From assembly GCA_020310875.1 (NCBI GenBank), contig CM035417.1, forward strand, positions 107,284,779 to 107,348,778: a DNA stretch of 64,000 bases, written 5' to 3'. The first letter of the stretch is position 1, and the number at the start of each line of letters is the position of its first letter. Shown one piece after another: positions 1 through 9,413 of the stretch. Source of the stretch: Ceratopteris richardii. Lineage: Eukaryota > Streptophyta > Polypodiopsida > Polypodiales > Pteridaceae. The translations under genes were made by a program, and so were the position numbers. Under the pieces are notes generated by a model. It did no database searches. It saw nothing but the letters and a program-made list of their open reading frames with translations, and had not been told where the DNA came from.

Positions 1-201
1 CAGTGAAGATAGCATAATGTGTTATCGATATTGTGTTCATAATTTGGTTATATATCTATTCAATGAGATAGTTTGGAGAAACACAAGGATCTAGCATTAT
101 TGGGTTCTGCCAACCCACAAACTCTTCTGACCTTATCCTCTTCCTTAATCGGTTTGGATAGTAGAGGTTAACAAAGATTCAAGTGGAAGAACTATAGTAT
201 C
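1..201. mobile_element. Left flank of element A, part of old Gypsy B
   Basis: The last five bases (GTATC, 197-201) are repeated at 24344-24348 after element A, so this stretch was once continuous with 24349 onwards, which encodes a decayed Gypsy integrase. By position it should be the linker between RNase H and integrase, but I see no clear motif within it. The assignment to element B rests on the target-site duplication, not on similarity. Confidence 0.5.
197..201. repeat. Target-site duplication of element A, left copy (GTATC)
   Basis: GTATC lies directly before the TG that opens the 5' LTR and recurs at 24344-24348 directly after the CA that closes the 3' LTR. A perfect 5-bp duplication fixes both outer ends and shows that the two LTRs came in by one insertion. 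Confidence 0.95.
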
Positions 202-639
202 TGTTAGCAGCAGACAAGGAACTGAAGGACTGACAAGGCATGGCAGTCAGAGAAGAGAGTCAGAAGGGAGAGAAGGCACAAGCAGACAAGGGAGTCAACG
301 ACGATCTGGCAAGTAGGCCAATAATTTTCTTCATGAAGAAGCAAGTACGAGCATTCATGCAGATCTAGCACTAAGGCAACCCTTTAATTTTTCAAAATCC
401 TTACACAAATTAAAAGTGATTCTCATCACTAACAACCCCTGTAAATACCATGATTCACCTTTTTGTAGCTCCATTTTGTGCAAGCCGAGGAGTCCTCAAG
501 CTTGAGGAGCCTTAGAAGTAGTTGCTTACCAATTTTCATATTTTTTAGATCTCGTTTGAGCCCTCAAATAAGCCCTCGAACCTAATTTTCAACTAGGCCG
601 GACACTAGGTCTGGACAGGGCCAAAACCTAGTCAAAAAC

Positions 640-648
640 TATAAAAAG
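640..648 (+). promoter_or_regulatory. TATA box in the 5' LTR of element A
   Basis: TATAAAAAG lies in the middle of the LTR and is conserved at 24082-24090 in the 3' LTR. It is the likely core promoter for the element's RNA. The transcription start, probably a few tens of bases downstream, cannot be read from sequence alone. Confidence 0.6.
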
Positions 649-755
649 AGCTAGAGAGCTCATTTTTGGGGGTAGATTGTAATTGAAATGAACTTGTAAG
701 AGCTTTTTTTGAAAGAAATCTAAGAACTCCATAGCTTCTCACTCCTTGTCTTGCC

Positions 756-800
756 ATGTGTGCGCGTGTGTGTGTATGTGTGTGCATGCTTGTGTGCTTC
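756..800 (+). repeat. GT-rich microsatellite in the LTR
   Basis: An alternating GT/GC stretch lies downstream of the TATA box, probably in or near the R region, and recurs at about 24199-24241. Both copies are almost the same length, as expected for a recent insertion. Confidence 0.8.
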
Positions 801-880
801 TCACTCACGCACTTGTGCCTCCACTTGCTCGAGGTCTTCATACCATCCTCACGTCTTCCCGGATTGACATTAAAGGAGGT

Positions 881-1706
881 TGTTGGGGATTCGTGGACAA
901 GAAGGAGTTTGAGGGTTTGTAGGAGAAAAAAGGGAGATGATGAAAATGGAATAACAGTGAGAACTTCTGCAAAGGAATACTCTTGGAAACCTTGAATATT
1001 GATTATCTTTCAACAATTACAATGACTGCGCACAGTCTAATCAATGACTAATATACAACTTCAGAGAATATCAATTACTGAAGACCAATTATCTCAAGTC
1101 CTCTAGCAGCGGCCTCTCTTGCACCAATCCTTCACTTGCTTCCCGCTTCCCTTGTGCACACCTTGCACTAAGCTTCCGCCAAGCTAAGGAATTGGTATCA
1201 CGGCGCACACACGCAATAGACCTTGGGACTCTTGGAATCCAACCCGCCTTCTCTGCACACTTTCCTCTTGACACCTCTTGCACTCTTGAATGTCGTCGCA
1301 CACTGGAGGCTCTTCTTGCTTCCTCTCTTGCTTCCTCCGAAGCTCTCTCTTGCTCCTAGCTCTCAATCCCAAGAATAGCCTTTGTCCTTCTTTTGTTGAG
1401 TCCGCCGGTTCGCGCACTCTAACTGCAATACAATCTTGGTGTCCTTTCAATGTCCCAAGATTGTCTTTTTAACTGGTCCTCAACGACTCGCTACTTTGTC
1501 CTGTAGTGACTTTAGAACAAGAGTGACTTTTCCAAATAAAATTTTTGATTGGGCGGCCTATTTCCACCTTTGCGTACGCGGCCTTCCATACCTTCACCTT
1601 TCCTTTTAATTCTTTACTTTTGCACCTTAAGATTTTAAATTCATCCTTTGAACCTTAAGAGAAGAAATATTTTGCACCTTTAGTTTCAACCGGTTAGGGC
1701 TCTACA
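881..1706. mobile_element. Solo LTR (826 bp) inserted in the 5' LTR of element A
   Basis: The insert opens with TGTTGGGGAT and closes with GCTCTACA, giving TG...CA ends, and is flanked by the 5-bp duplication GAGGT at 876-880 and 1707-1711. The 3' LTR of element A has an uninterrupted empty site. There is no PBS, polypurine tract or coding sequence inside, so this is a solo LTR left by recombination, or a small non-coding LTR derivative. No second copy lies in the window, so its parent family and orientation are unknown. Confidence 0.85.
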
Positions 1707-1711
1707 GAGGT
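1707..1711. repeat. Target-site duplication of the solo LTR, right copy (GAGGT)
   Basis: GAGGT here matches 876-880 on the other side of the solo LTR, whereas the 3' LTR of element A has a single GAGGT at the matching site. That comparison proves a clean insertion. Confidence 0.9.
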
Positions 1712-1740
1712 GCTACTCATCACTGAGCTACACCAAATTT

Positions 1741-1758
1741 TGGCGCCGTTGCCGGGGA
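1741..1758 (+). other. Primer-binding site of element A (tRNA-Asp type)
   Basis: TGGCGCCGTTGCCGGGGA lies eight bases after the 5' LTR. It is the sequence complementary to the 3' end of plant tRNA-Asp and is the primer site known from Athila/Tat-type Gypsy elements. Minus-strand DNA synthesis would start here. Confidence 0.85.
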
Positions 1759-2106
1759 ACGAGCTTTGAGGACGAGCGTGTGATGGTAAGACGTAGATTG
1801 GAGACGTTGGCGTTATAGGTAATTTCTCCACTTTTCCTATTTTTCTCTTTCTTACCTTACCACCATCATCACCATCATCATCATCACCATCTTCCACCTC
1901 CATTTCCATCATCACGAAAATTTCTGTTTTTTTATTATATCACTATCTCCACCTCATTTCCCTCATTTCACTCGTGAGAGAGAGCGAGAGAGCAAAATTG
2001 TGTGTGCTGTTTTTGCATGTTTCTTGAGCTGTCTTGCAGGTACAGGCTGAATCATCATCCCCAGCACTCTGCGCAGGTACGAAACTCGTCGAATCTGTCT
2101 CGCAGT

Positions 2107-2646
2107 CGCCAGCCTCTATCGATCGCGATCGACAGAAAATTCGATCATTTGGTAAAACAAAGTTCACCACTATCACAAGCATGATGAGCACATCCCAAAT
2201 CACCTAAAACAGTAGGAAAATTCCGTGTTTTTCTGTCAATCACGACCGACAACCTCTGTCAATCGCGACCGACAGACTTCACGACCGACAGAGTGCCACG
2301 TAGGACCCTGTCAATCGCGATTGACACCGTCGTTCGCGATCGACAGCCACGATCGACACCTCTGTCAGTCGCGATTGACACCGTCGATCGCGACCGACTG
2401 AAATTCAACGATTGATTGACTTTTACGCGTAGCCACGTGTCCATCGCGACTGATAGGCCCCCGATTGACTGAAATTTCGGTGAAAAACCCGAAAAACGTG
2501 TCGATCGCGATTGATACCGTCAATCGCGATTGACAGCCACGATCGACTCTGTCGATCGCGATTGACACTGTCAATCGCGACTGACAGGCCCGACGGACAC
2601 CTCTGTCAATCGCGATTGACAGACCTGTCGATCGCGATTGACAGAC
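2107..2646 (+). repeat. Array of diverged palindromic repeats around TCGCGA
   Basis: More than a dozen copies of a motif close to TGTCAATCGCGATTGACA, which is its own reverse complement, are spread over about 540 bp. Variants replace AATC by GATC or ATTG by ACCG. They are joined by short spacers such as CC, CCT, CCACG and CCTCT. The array is markedly richer in CG than the rest of the window. Each unit can form a short hairpin in RNA. It is a degenerate array, not a CRISPR: spacers are short and themselves repetitive. Confidence 0.85.
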
Positions 2647-3548
2647 TTTTCGGCCAAAAATTAGGGTTTGCTTTTGTTCAAAATTTGGGATAACTTTGGG
2701 GCAAAATAGTCAATCCATTAGCATTTCTGGAGGTTCCTACATTTGAGATTTGGGAGAAAATCCTAGGATCTGTCAGCCAGATTGAATCCTGTTTTAACCC
2801 CCTAAACCCTGAACAGTCATAACTTTTTCATACGGAATCCATTTTTTGAGCTCTTGGGCTTGTCGGAAAGCTCGTGGCATATACTATACGCCCTCAATTG
2901 TTTTTTTTATATAAAGATAATGTGTGGATTTTCAGATAGGGTATTTTGAAGTTGACCATACCCAGGGGGATCAAAGTCAGGGGTCTTTAGAATTGTTTTC
3001 TTAAAAATCACTATGCAAATTAGTGTTTGTGCTACAGGAATGAAAATCATTGGTTCTATCTTTGGAATTTAAATCTTAAAAGCTAACTTTGGAACTCTTA
3101 CAAATCTATTGAGAGCATCAAAAGGCGTTCTAAGCAAGTGTAAGTGCAAGCTTGGGAACATGCCCCGTGGGCATTCAAGGGCAACCAAGCAGGAAACAAA
3201 AGGTTGGAATATTCTCAACTCCCTCTGTCATTTTCTAGCTCAGGCTAAGTACGAATAGTGCTAGAGGTAAGTTAGGGCAACGATAGGCATCAATCAAGTT
3301 GAAGGCTACCTATGCACTCAAGTCCAAGATTAAATATAATCTCTCCGTGATGCGATGACCATAAAGAAAAGAATCTAACGTGGAACGATCAACCTAAAAG
3401 TACGAAGAACATTCAAATATTCCTGACGACGTGATATCAGGCAAGACCTTAAACACGATAAAATAACTAAAAAGAACCAAGACTAATATAAAGTAACCGA
3501 CAACGAGGTTGTACTCTGGGAAAAGAATTGGGCTACTTAAATAGGCAT

Positions 3549-3779
3549 ATGAACCTTAGATTAGGACGACATCTAGTAAGGGAGAGACAAAGCCTTAGGT
3601 CTTCAGAAGCTAGTGTCAATCATACTGCGAGGTCTTGGGCCCAGCAGTTGAGTCACCACTCGCATTACCCTAGCTCTGATACCAGTGAATCAGAAATGTC
3701 TCAAGGCATGGAGAGACCCACAGGAAGTTCAGGAGTGCCATACTTGCACAGGGTAGAAGGCCCTTACAAAACGCAGTGA
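3549..3779 (+). pseudogene. Original N-terminus of element A Gag, cut off by a 100-bp duplication
   Basis: An open frame with an ATG at 3549 reads through the first copy of the 100-bp repeat and then hits a stop at 3777-3779. In the first repeat copy it has the same residues (MSQGMERPTGSS...) as the main gag frame has in the second. The gag start was therefore probably here, adding about 60 residues, before the duplication shifted the frame. Alternatively translation now starts at 3796. Confidence 0.6.
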
Positions 3780-3876
3780 TACCAGTGAATCAGAAATGTC
3801 TCAAGGCATGGAGAGACCCACAGGAAGTTCAGGAGTGCCATACTTGCACAGGGTAGAAGGCCCTTACAAAACGCAG
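3677..3876 (+). repeat. 100-bp tandem duplication in gag
   Basis: 3677-3776 is repeated at 3777-3876 with no difference that I can see. The unit starts TGATACCAGTG and ends ACGCAG. As 100 is not a multiple of three, it shifts the reading frame and separates the upstream part of gag from the rest. The perfect identity suggests a very recent event, or an assembly artefact. Confidence 0.9.
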
Positions 3877-6069
3877 TTGGAATACCTTAGGACCAACCGA
3901 TTAGGTGCCAGCATCTATGAGGACGGCCTAGGAAGATCTGTGGTACAGATTAAGAACCCTGACCAATCCATTGGATTAGAACACCCAGCTGTCAAGTTTG
4001 AAAACGGAGCATACTTGGACAAAGAAGGAACCATATACGTAGTCACCAGTCACCCAGATAGGACGGACGAATTTGGAAATGTGATCCCAGAAGCGGACCT
4101 AGGGGACCTAGAGCAAGGAAACATGGGTACAGAACCTAGAACCCCTCGAGGCAAATCGGTTCTCACTAGGATCATCACACCAGAGTGGATTCCTCAGGAT
4201 AATAAGAGCATAGATTTGCTCCTCAATCGAGAGACTGACGAAGCATTTTGGAGGTACAAACCCGATCGGCCAATTGATATAGGAACAATCATGATCTATG
4301 AGTTTAAGGATCCTGATAGCCCAGGTAGAGTGACCTACTTAGATCACGCTTCGGAGAGGATCTTTGTGGTGACAGAAAATGATAGGCATGCTTACGCTTG
4401 GAAGGGTGAATTCGTTTTTCCCCAACCAAGATCGAATGTATCCTATGGTCACCCTGGAGCTGGAACATCCCAAGCTCATGGAATGCAAAGATACAGAAGT
4501 AGAGATAGACCAGAAGTAAGCTTTGACAACCCAGTGGGCAGAGAAAGAACGAGGACGGAAACAAATAGAGTAGAACCTGAGATACTTAGAGCTCACAGGA
4601 ATCAAAGAAATGCGGATGAGTTCCCTCTACCACGACCTAGAGAGCACACAAGGACTTTGAGACCGACTCAGCTAGTTAAGTCCATGAAGAACTACTTCGA
4701 TGGCACTGGAGATCCATACGATCATGTGGCTGAGTTTAGGCAAGTCTTGAGAGCTGAACAAGTGGAGGATCTATTCACGCAGTACAATGCCTTTGGTCTG
4801 ACCCTTAGGAACACTGCCCTGACATGGTTTCAGCCACTAAATGAGAGGCAGTTCAGGAGCATAGACCAACTCTTAGAGGCTTTCATTATTGAGTTCTCTA
4901 AGAGTGGCATAAGGCATAATACCTCCTCGCTGATTCACAGCTTCAAGCAAACCCCTCAAGAAACCGTGAGACTTGTAGGAAGAAGATTTAGGCAATACTT
5001 AGAAAGATGCCCTGTTTCAGAGCTACCCACACCAGCTAAGCAAGTGGCTTTATTCCTCGATGGATTGCTAAGTACTAAATTGAGATCTTATGTGTACTTG
5101 AAGGACCCTAGGACCATAGAAGAGTGTGTGCGCATGTGCATTGACATTGAGGATAACCTAGGGGAGGAGTTAGAGCTTTCCAAGATATACAAAGATTCAG
5201 ATAGTGCCTCTAACCTCTCTTCCACGCAATCCACATCAATTGAGGAACTTGCAGAGAAAGTAGCTCAGAAATTAGGTGTCGCTAGCAAACAAATTCCGAG
5301 ATTTGCCCCGGTGAAAAGATGTTATACTTGTGGTGGCGACCACATGGCGAATGTCTGTCCCATTATGGCTCAACCCCAAGTAAATCCTAGTAGCCAGTAC
5401 TGCACCATAGAACGGAGGTACACCAATCACACCGCGCAAGATTGCCCATACAACAAGCAGGCGGTTAGGCAACCCTACCCTCAGCCATACCCTCAGCAGG
5501 GAAGGTACCAGAACCCGTACACTCCACAGCCATATGGCAGGCCACAACAACCTTATCAGCAACCATACCAAAACCAACAAAGGCCCCAGCCTGTGTTAGC
5601 ACAACAGCCCCCTGCCCCAGCTAATGCAATCCCAGTAAAATATGCAGCAGCAGAAGAAAACCTGAATAGAGCTATAGTCCCTGTAACCCCACTGCTTTCC
5701 GAAAGTGATCCCAGTGACCATAGCTTTGATTCTACACATGTCGATAGTCCCCATGCTTACTACATGCAATCTCCTGAACATGGTGAGTCCTACTACAGTG
5801 AGGAACCGAGTGAACCTAGTTGGGAGTCAGATTACACAAACGTCATGTATGCAAACTCCAACCCTAGGCCTCAACCTAGGCAGGTAAGACCCCCATTCCC
5901 TAGAGGACCATGCTACAGATGTCAGGGAGATCACCTCATTCGCGATTGTCCCTTACCTCCACCAACACAACCCCAGTCAATAACAATTCAGGGCTTTTGC
6001 CAAGAATGTGGAAAGGAGCCCCTCCACAGGAAGTGTGACATCCACCGCACCAGTGTAGGTAGTGACTAG
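3796..6069 (+). CDS. gag: Gag polyprotein of element A (757 codons)
   Basis: Structural protein that forms the particle and binds the element's RNA. Residues about 300-455 match the plant retrotransposon Gag capsid domain (FDGTGDPYDHVAEF..., then TWF and FIIEF). Two zinc knuckles, CYTCGGDHMANVC (about 509) and CYRCQGDHLIRDC (about 706), have the spacing CX2CX3HX4C, one residue shorter than the usual CX2CX4HX4C. A Pro/Gln/Tyr-rich stretch lies between them (about 555-615), and a Cys/His cluster (CQECGKEPLHRKC) closes the protein. The first 290 residues are an unusual extension with two similar YLD...(I/F)VVT segments near residues 73 and 181. The frame overlaps ORF2 by eight bases. ATG 3796 is the first start after the duplication. 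Confidence 0.85.
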   Translation: MSQGMERPTGSSGVPYLHRVEGPYKTQLEYLRTNRLGASIYEDGLGRSVVQIKNPDQSIGLEHPAVKFENGAYLDKEGTIYVVTSHPDRTDEFGNVIPEADLGDLEQGNMGTEPRTPRGKSVLTRIITPEWIPQDNKSIDLLLNRETDEAFWRYKPDRPIDIGTIMIYEFKDPDSPGRVTYLDHASERIFVVTENDRHAYAWKGEFVFPQPRSNVSYGHPGAGTSQAHGMQRYRSRDRPEVSFDNPVGRERTRTETNRVEPEILRAHRNQRNADEFPLPRPREHTRTLRPTQLVKSMKNYFDGTGDPYDHVAEFRQVLRAEQVEDLFTQYNAFGLTLRNTALTWFQPLNERQFRSIDQLLEAFIIEFSKSGIRHNTSSLIHSFKQTPQETVRLVGRRFRQYLERCPVSELPTPAKQVALFLDGLLSTKLRSYVYLKDPRTIEECVRMCIDIEDNLGEELELSKIYKDSDSASNLSSTQSTSIEELAEKVAQKLGVASKQIPRFAPVKRCYTCGGDHMANVCPIMAQPQVNPSSQYCTIERRYTNHTAQDCPYNKQAVRQPYPQPYPQQGRYQNPYTPQPYGRPQQPYQQPYQNQQRPQPVLAQQPPAPANAIPVKYAAAEENLNRAIVPVTPLLSESDPSDHSFDSTHVDSPHAYYMQSPEHGESYYSEEPSEPSWESDYTNVMYANSNPRPQPRQVRPPFPRGPCYRCQGDHLIRDCPLPPPTQPQSITIQGFCQECGKEPLHRKCDIHRTSVGSD

Positions 6070-6919
6070 AGCTCAGGCATTGCAGCAGAACCAAGGGGTA
6101 AACCAGGATAAGAACCCAGAGGCTAGTGAAACCGAGAGCGTGACAAAGAAAAGGACTAGAGCATGGAAAGATAGTCGGGAAAGAATGAAAAGACAATGGG
6201 CTAAAAAGATGAGTGAACTTGAGGAAAGTATAAGAGAAACCAAAGCTAGGATAACTGAACTCACATCTCAAACAACCTCTCACACTACCCCACCACCACC
6301 ATTCCCATTGCCATCCGACCAGCCACCTTCCAACCCGCCTCACCTAATTCCACCACCCCCTAGAGTAGGATCAGTCCTAGCAGATCCCATTCCCGAGGAC
6401 CTTAATATGATGCTTAAAGCATATCAGGCCAGAATCCAAGAAGGGCCAAACGTGACTGATCATGCAAAATGCTATCCTAGAGCAGAACTAGAGCTAGAAC
6501 GAACCAAGATTTGTGCTAAAATGGTGGAATTGGCTCAGACCATGTTTGAAGCCAGTCGCCTATTTAACGTCTCTAGTTCAGCGAAGACACAGTTGCACTT
6601 TGATGGACTGTTAGAAAGAATAGAGAAGCTGATTGCACAATCAGAAAAGGAACCCACCTCTCAACATAAGGACAAGGCAAGTGAAAGAGCAAGTCTTCCT
6701 ACCCAGGAAGCCTATGTGCCTGAAGCCTATGTGCCTGAAGCCTATGTGCCTGAAGCCTATGTGCCTGAAGCCTATGTGCCTAACTCTACGGAGCCAGACA
6801 CATCATCTTCTATGAATCGATTCACACCAGAATTCCTACGAGAGATTCAAGAAGACAAATGGGCTAAAGAGAGTGAAGTCCCTCCTCCTATTGAACTTGT
6901 GGATGATGCACATGACTAA
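6062..6919 (+). CDS. ORF2 of element A, between gag and pol (about 285 codons)
   Basis: A separate frame, +1 relative to gag, opens right after a TAG at 6056-6058 and begins inside the end of gag. There is no ATG at its start, only GTG at 6062, so it may be made by frameshift or reinitiation. It is highly charged at the start (KKRTRAWKDSRERMKRQ), with a likely coiled coil around residues 30-70, then Pro-rich, then a conserved-looking block (ADPIPEDLNMMLKAYQARIQEGP). Five EAYVP repeats lie near residues 216-240. It ends at a TAA, and the pol frame continues in the same phase, so ORF2 may be the N-terminal part of a gag-pol linker. A diverged copy of the block occurs at 62320-62460. Function unknown. 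Confidence 0.65.
   Translation: MTRAQALQQNQGVNQDKNPEASETESVTKKRTRAWKDSRERMKRQWAKKMSELEESIRETKARITELTSQTTSHTTPPPPFPLPSDQPPSNPPHLIPPPPRVGSVLADPIPEDLNMMLKAYQARIQEGPNVTDHAKCYPRAELELERTKICAKMVELAQTMFEASRLFNVSSSAKTQLHFDGLLERIEKLIAQSEKEPTSQHKDKASERASLPTQEAYVPEAYVPEAYVPEAYVPEAYVPNSTEPDTSSSMNRFTPEFLREIQEDKWAKESEVPPPIELVDDAHD
6707..6781 (+). repeat. Five perfect 15-bp repeats encoding EAYVP
   Basis: The unit GAAGCCTATGTGCCT occurs five times in a row, in frame, giving (EAYVP)x5 in ORF2. The copies look identical, which suggests recent slippage expansion. Confidence 0.95.
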
Positions 6920-7051
6920 TTCCCACAAGATATCCCATCCATTTATGAGGAGCAGGAGAGCACCCAATCTCAGGAAAGATTAGACTTTGAGTCTAACTCT
7001 CTACAAGAATTACCCCTCTTCACAGGCCCATGGGAAACTAAGTCTACTTGT

Positions 7052-9413
7052 ATGAGGACACCCACGGTCATGGTACGAAATGAGGACTCAGTCTTACCTA
7101 GGAACACACAGGCAGTGAAAAACACTAAAGTGCAGTGCAATCTCAAGTTAGAAGAGCTACTCAAGGTTAGACCTGAATTATGGAAACATGTCGCCAAACA
7201 AGTACCAGAGATAGCAAAACCTCGTTCCCAGGTAGGATCCCAGAGGACAGTACCAGAAATACCCTTGGATAAGATAGGAGACATGTGTGAAGGTGAAGAA
7301 GGGAACACCTATCTTCCCATTACCTACCAAGAGTACACCACCAAGGCAATTTTGGACTCAGGTGCAGGAGTTGCAATTGCCACCACTTCCCTATGGAAGC
7401 GTTGGGGCAAGCCAGCACTCAGGCCAACGAGAATGAAATTGCAGATGGCCGATGGTCATATTGAGAGACCCTTAGGATTGCTAGAAGGAATAACTCTCAC
7501 CACTTGTGGTGTCGAGTTTGAGCATACATTTGCTATATGTGACTTCAGCAAAAATCATGCCTATGAGATGATTTTGGGAAGACCATTTATGCGACAGTTG
7601 CAAGTGGTACAGGACTGGGGAACCAACTCCTTGTATTTGCAACACTTAGGTGTTACAACCAAAGTAAATCTCAAAGATTACTCTCATAGAGATGTCCCTC
7701 CTATCCAATGGAATCCCATCCATAGAGCCAAAGATGATACGGAATCTGTGCATTCCATATGCTCAGGATCCTCATGGATGCATGAAGACACTCACTTATG
7801 GATGTGCAAAGTAGCAGTAGAAGAAGAGAAGAGAGAAGAAGCCAGAGAGATAGGTGCAAAAGAAACACATAGATCAATCCAAGACCCAGCCTATGCACCT
7901 GTAGTTTTTCTAGACGAAGAATTTGAACCTCACGGCTGGGCAGAAATTTTAGCAACCATGGATGTAGCCATCAATGAGGAACAATGGACACCTCACCGTG
8001 ATGAGGATGGCTATGACATTTCAGTCTTCTCCATAGAGCCAATCATGGGAGAGGCAGTTCTAGAAGAATGCGAACCTAGCCCTGATGCAGTTGAGGATGC
8101 AAGTGACTCCGATCTAGAGTCAATTATTATGGACCCACCATTTGCATCAGATGAAGAATACTTCCATGAAGTAGAATTTCAACCCCAGAGGCATGGAGAG
8201 CTTACAAATGATGTAAGATTAGCAACACATATGACCCCGAAGGAAGAAGGGAAGAAACGAAAGAAGAAAGAAGTCTCACCAGAAGAGGAAGAATCTTTGT
8301 TTGAGGTCCCAGAAAATTTTAAGAAGTATGAGATAGACGACAGGAGAGTCCTGATAAGAATGCCTAAACGAGAGGCACAAGTAGGAGAGGCCTATGATAA
8401 CAAAGAAACCACCAAGAAAATAGTGGTGGCCCTAGAAGAAGGAGAGGAGAGATGCACGTACATAGGCCATGAACTAACAGAGGAAGAAGAGCATGCATTA
8501 ATTGCCTTGTTAAGAGAATACAGAGATGTATTCGCTTGGAGTTACAAGGATTTGAAAGGTGTTGACCCTGACATATGCTCACACACCATTCCCATGACTT
8601 CAGATGCTAAACCCTCTAAGCAAAAGCCCTATACATATAACGATAATTACGCTGCTAAGATCAAAGAAGAGATAGATAGACTGGTTGAAGCTGGATTTAT
8701 CTATGAAATTGAGCACACTGAATGGGTATCCCCCATCGTAGTGGTGCCCAAGAAAAATGGAAAGCTGCGCGTATGCATTAACTTGAAGAAGGTTAATGCA
8801 GCCACGATTCAAGATAACTATCCGCTTCCCATCACAGAACATCTCTTAGAAAGAGTAGCAGGCAAGGAAGTGTACAGCTTCCTCGATGGATTTTCGGGCT
8901 ACAATCAAGTCGCCATTGCTCCAGAAGATCAGCATAAGACAGCTTTTGCCACAGAGTGGGGTATATTTGCCTTTCGTGTAATGCCATTTGGGCTTACCAA
9001 TGCACCAGCTACCTTCCAGAGACTAATGTGCCATGTATTTAAGGAGTTCCTGAGGAAAAACTTAGAAGTCTATGTTGATGATCCTTGTGCTCATTCCAAC
9101 ATTAGACAAACTCATATCCCTGAACTCAGACAAATCTTTGACAAATGTAGAGAATATCAAGTCTGCCTGAACCCAGAAAAGTGTGTTTTTATGGTCAGGC
9201 AAGGCAAGATTCTAGGACACATAGTGTCAAAAAATGGCATATCTACTGACGAAGAGAAAGTGAGAGCTATAGCAGAGCTACCTAGGCCAAGGAATGTCAA
9301 GGAAGTACAAGCTTTCATGGGGCATTGTGGTTACTACCGCCGGTTCATTCACATGTATGCTGTCATTGCAAAGCCCATGTACGGACTTCTGACTAACTTT
9401 GAGTGGACTGATG
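7052..9413 (+). pseudogene. pol: Pol of element A, first part: protease and reverse transcriptase (interrupted)
   Basis: This is the enzyme part of the element. A retropepsin lies near residues 90-190, with the active site DSGAG at about 102 and the ILGRPF motif. A long acidic spacer follows. The RT spans about residues 510 to the break, with WVSPIVVVPKKNG, FLDGFSGYNQVAIAPEDQ, MPFGLTNAPATFQR and the catalytic YVDD at about 674. YVDD is followed by PCAH where a hydrophobic pair is usual. The frame is the same as ORF2, separated from it by TAA at 6917-6919; ATG 7052 is the first start after that stop. Copia C cuts the frame after 9413, and the ORF then runs only about 30 nonsense codons into the Copia LTR. 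RT resembles the Athila branch. Confidence 0.9.
9409..9413. repeat. Target-site duplication of Copia C, left copy (TGATG)
   Basis: TGATG occurs just before the left LTR and again at 15858-15862 just after the right LTR. Removing the Copia and one copy restores an uninterrupted pol frame across the join. Confidence 0.95.

Larger units (their letters stand above)
202..1732 (+). repeat. 5' LTR of element A, interrupted by a solo LTR
   Basis: The LTR sequence is 202-880 plus 1712-1732 (700 bp), opening with TGTTAGCAGC and closing with GAGCTACA. The gap is a separate insertion flanked by GAGGT. A TATA box (TATAAAAAG) sits at 640-648. A GT-rich run (about 756-800) follows it and is shared with the 3' LTR. 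Compared with the 3' copy I count seven substitutions. The U3 part also encodes the tail of ORF3 in the 3' copy. Confidence 0.95.
1733..3548 (+). other. Long untranslated leader of element A
   Basis: About 1.8 kb separates the 5' LTR from the gag region. It holds the primer site, a CAT/CAC microsatellite at about 1859-1893, a cluster of palindromic CpG-rich repeats (2107-2646), and then about 900 bases where I see no repeat or long ORF. Packaging and dimerisation signals would be expected in this region, but none can be identified by sequence alone. Confidence 0.7.

Noticed and set aside
632..995. Short ORFs over the GT-rich LTR segment
   Set aside because: Produced by the microsatellite and by the join with the solo LTR; not conserved as proteins.
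1859..1893. CAT/CAC run as a His-rich coding repeat
   Set aside because: It is in the untranslated leader, with stops in the frames around it. It is a simple microsatellite.
2107..2646. CRISPR-like array
   Set aside because: The repeats are self-complementary and variable, the gaps are only a few bases long and repetitive, and the setting is a plant retrotransposon leader.
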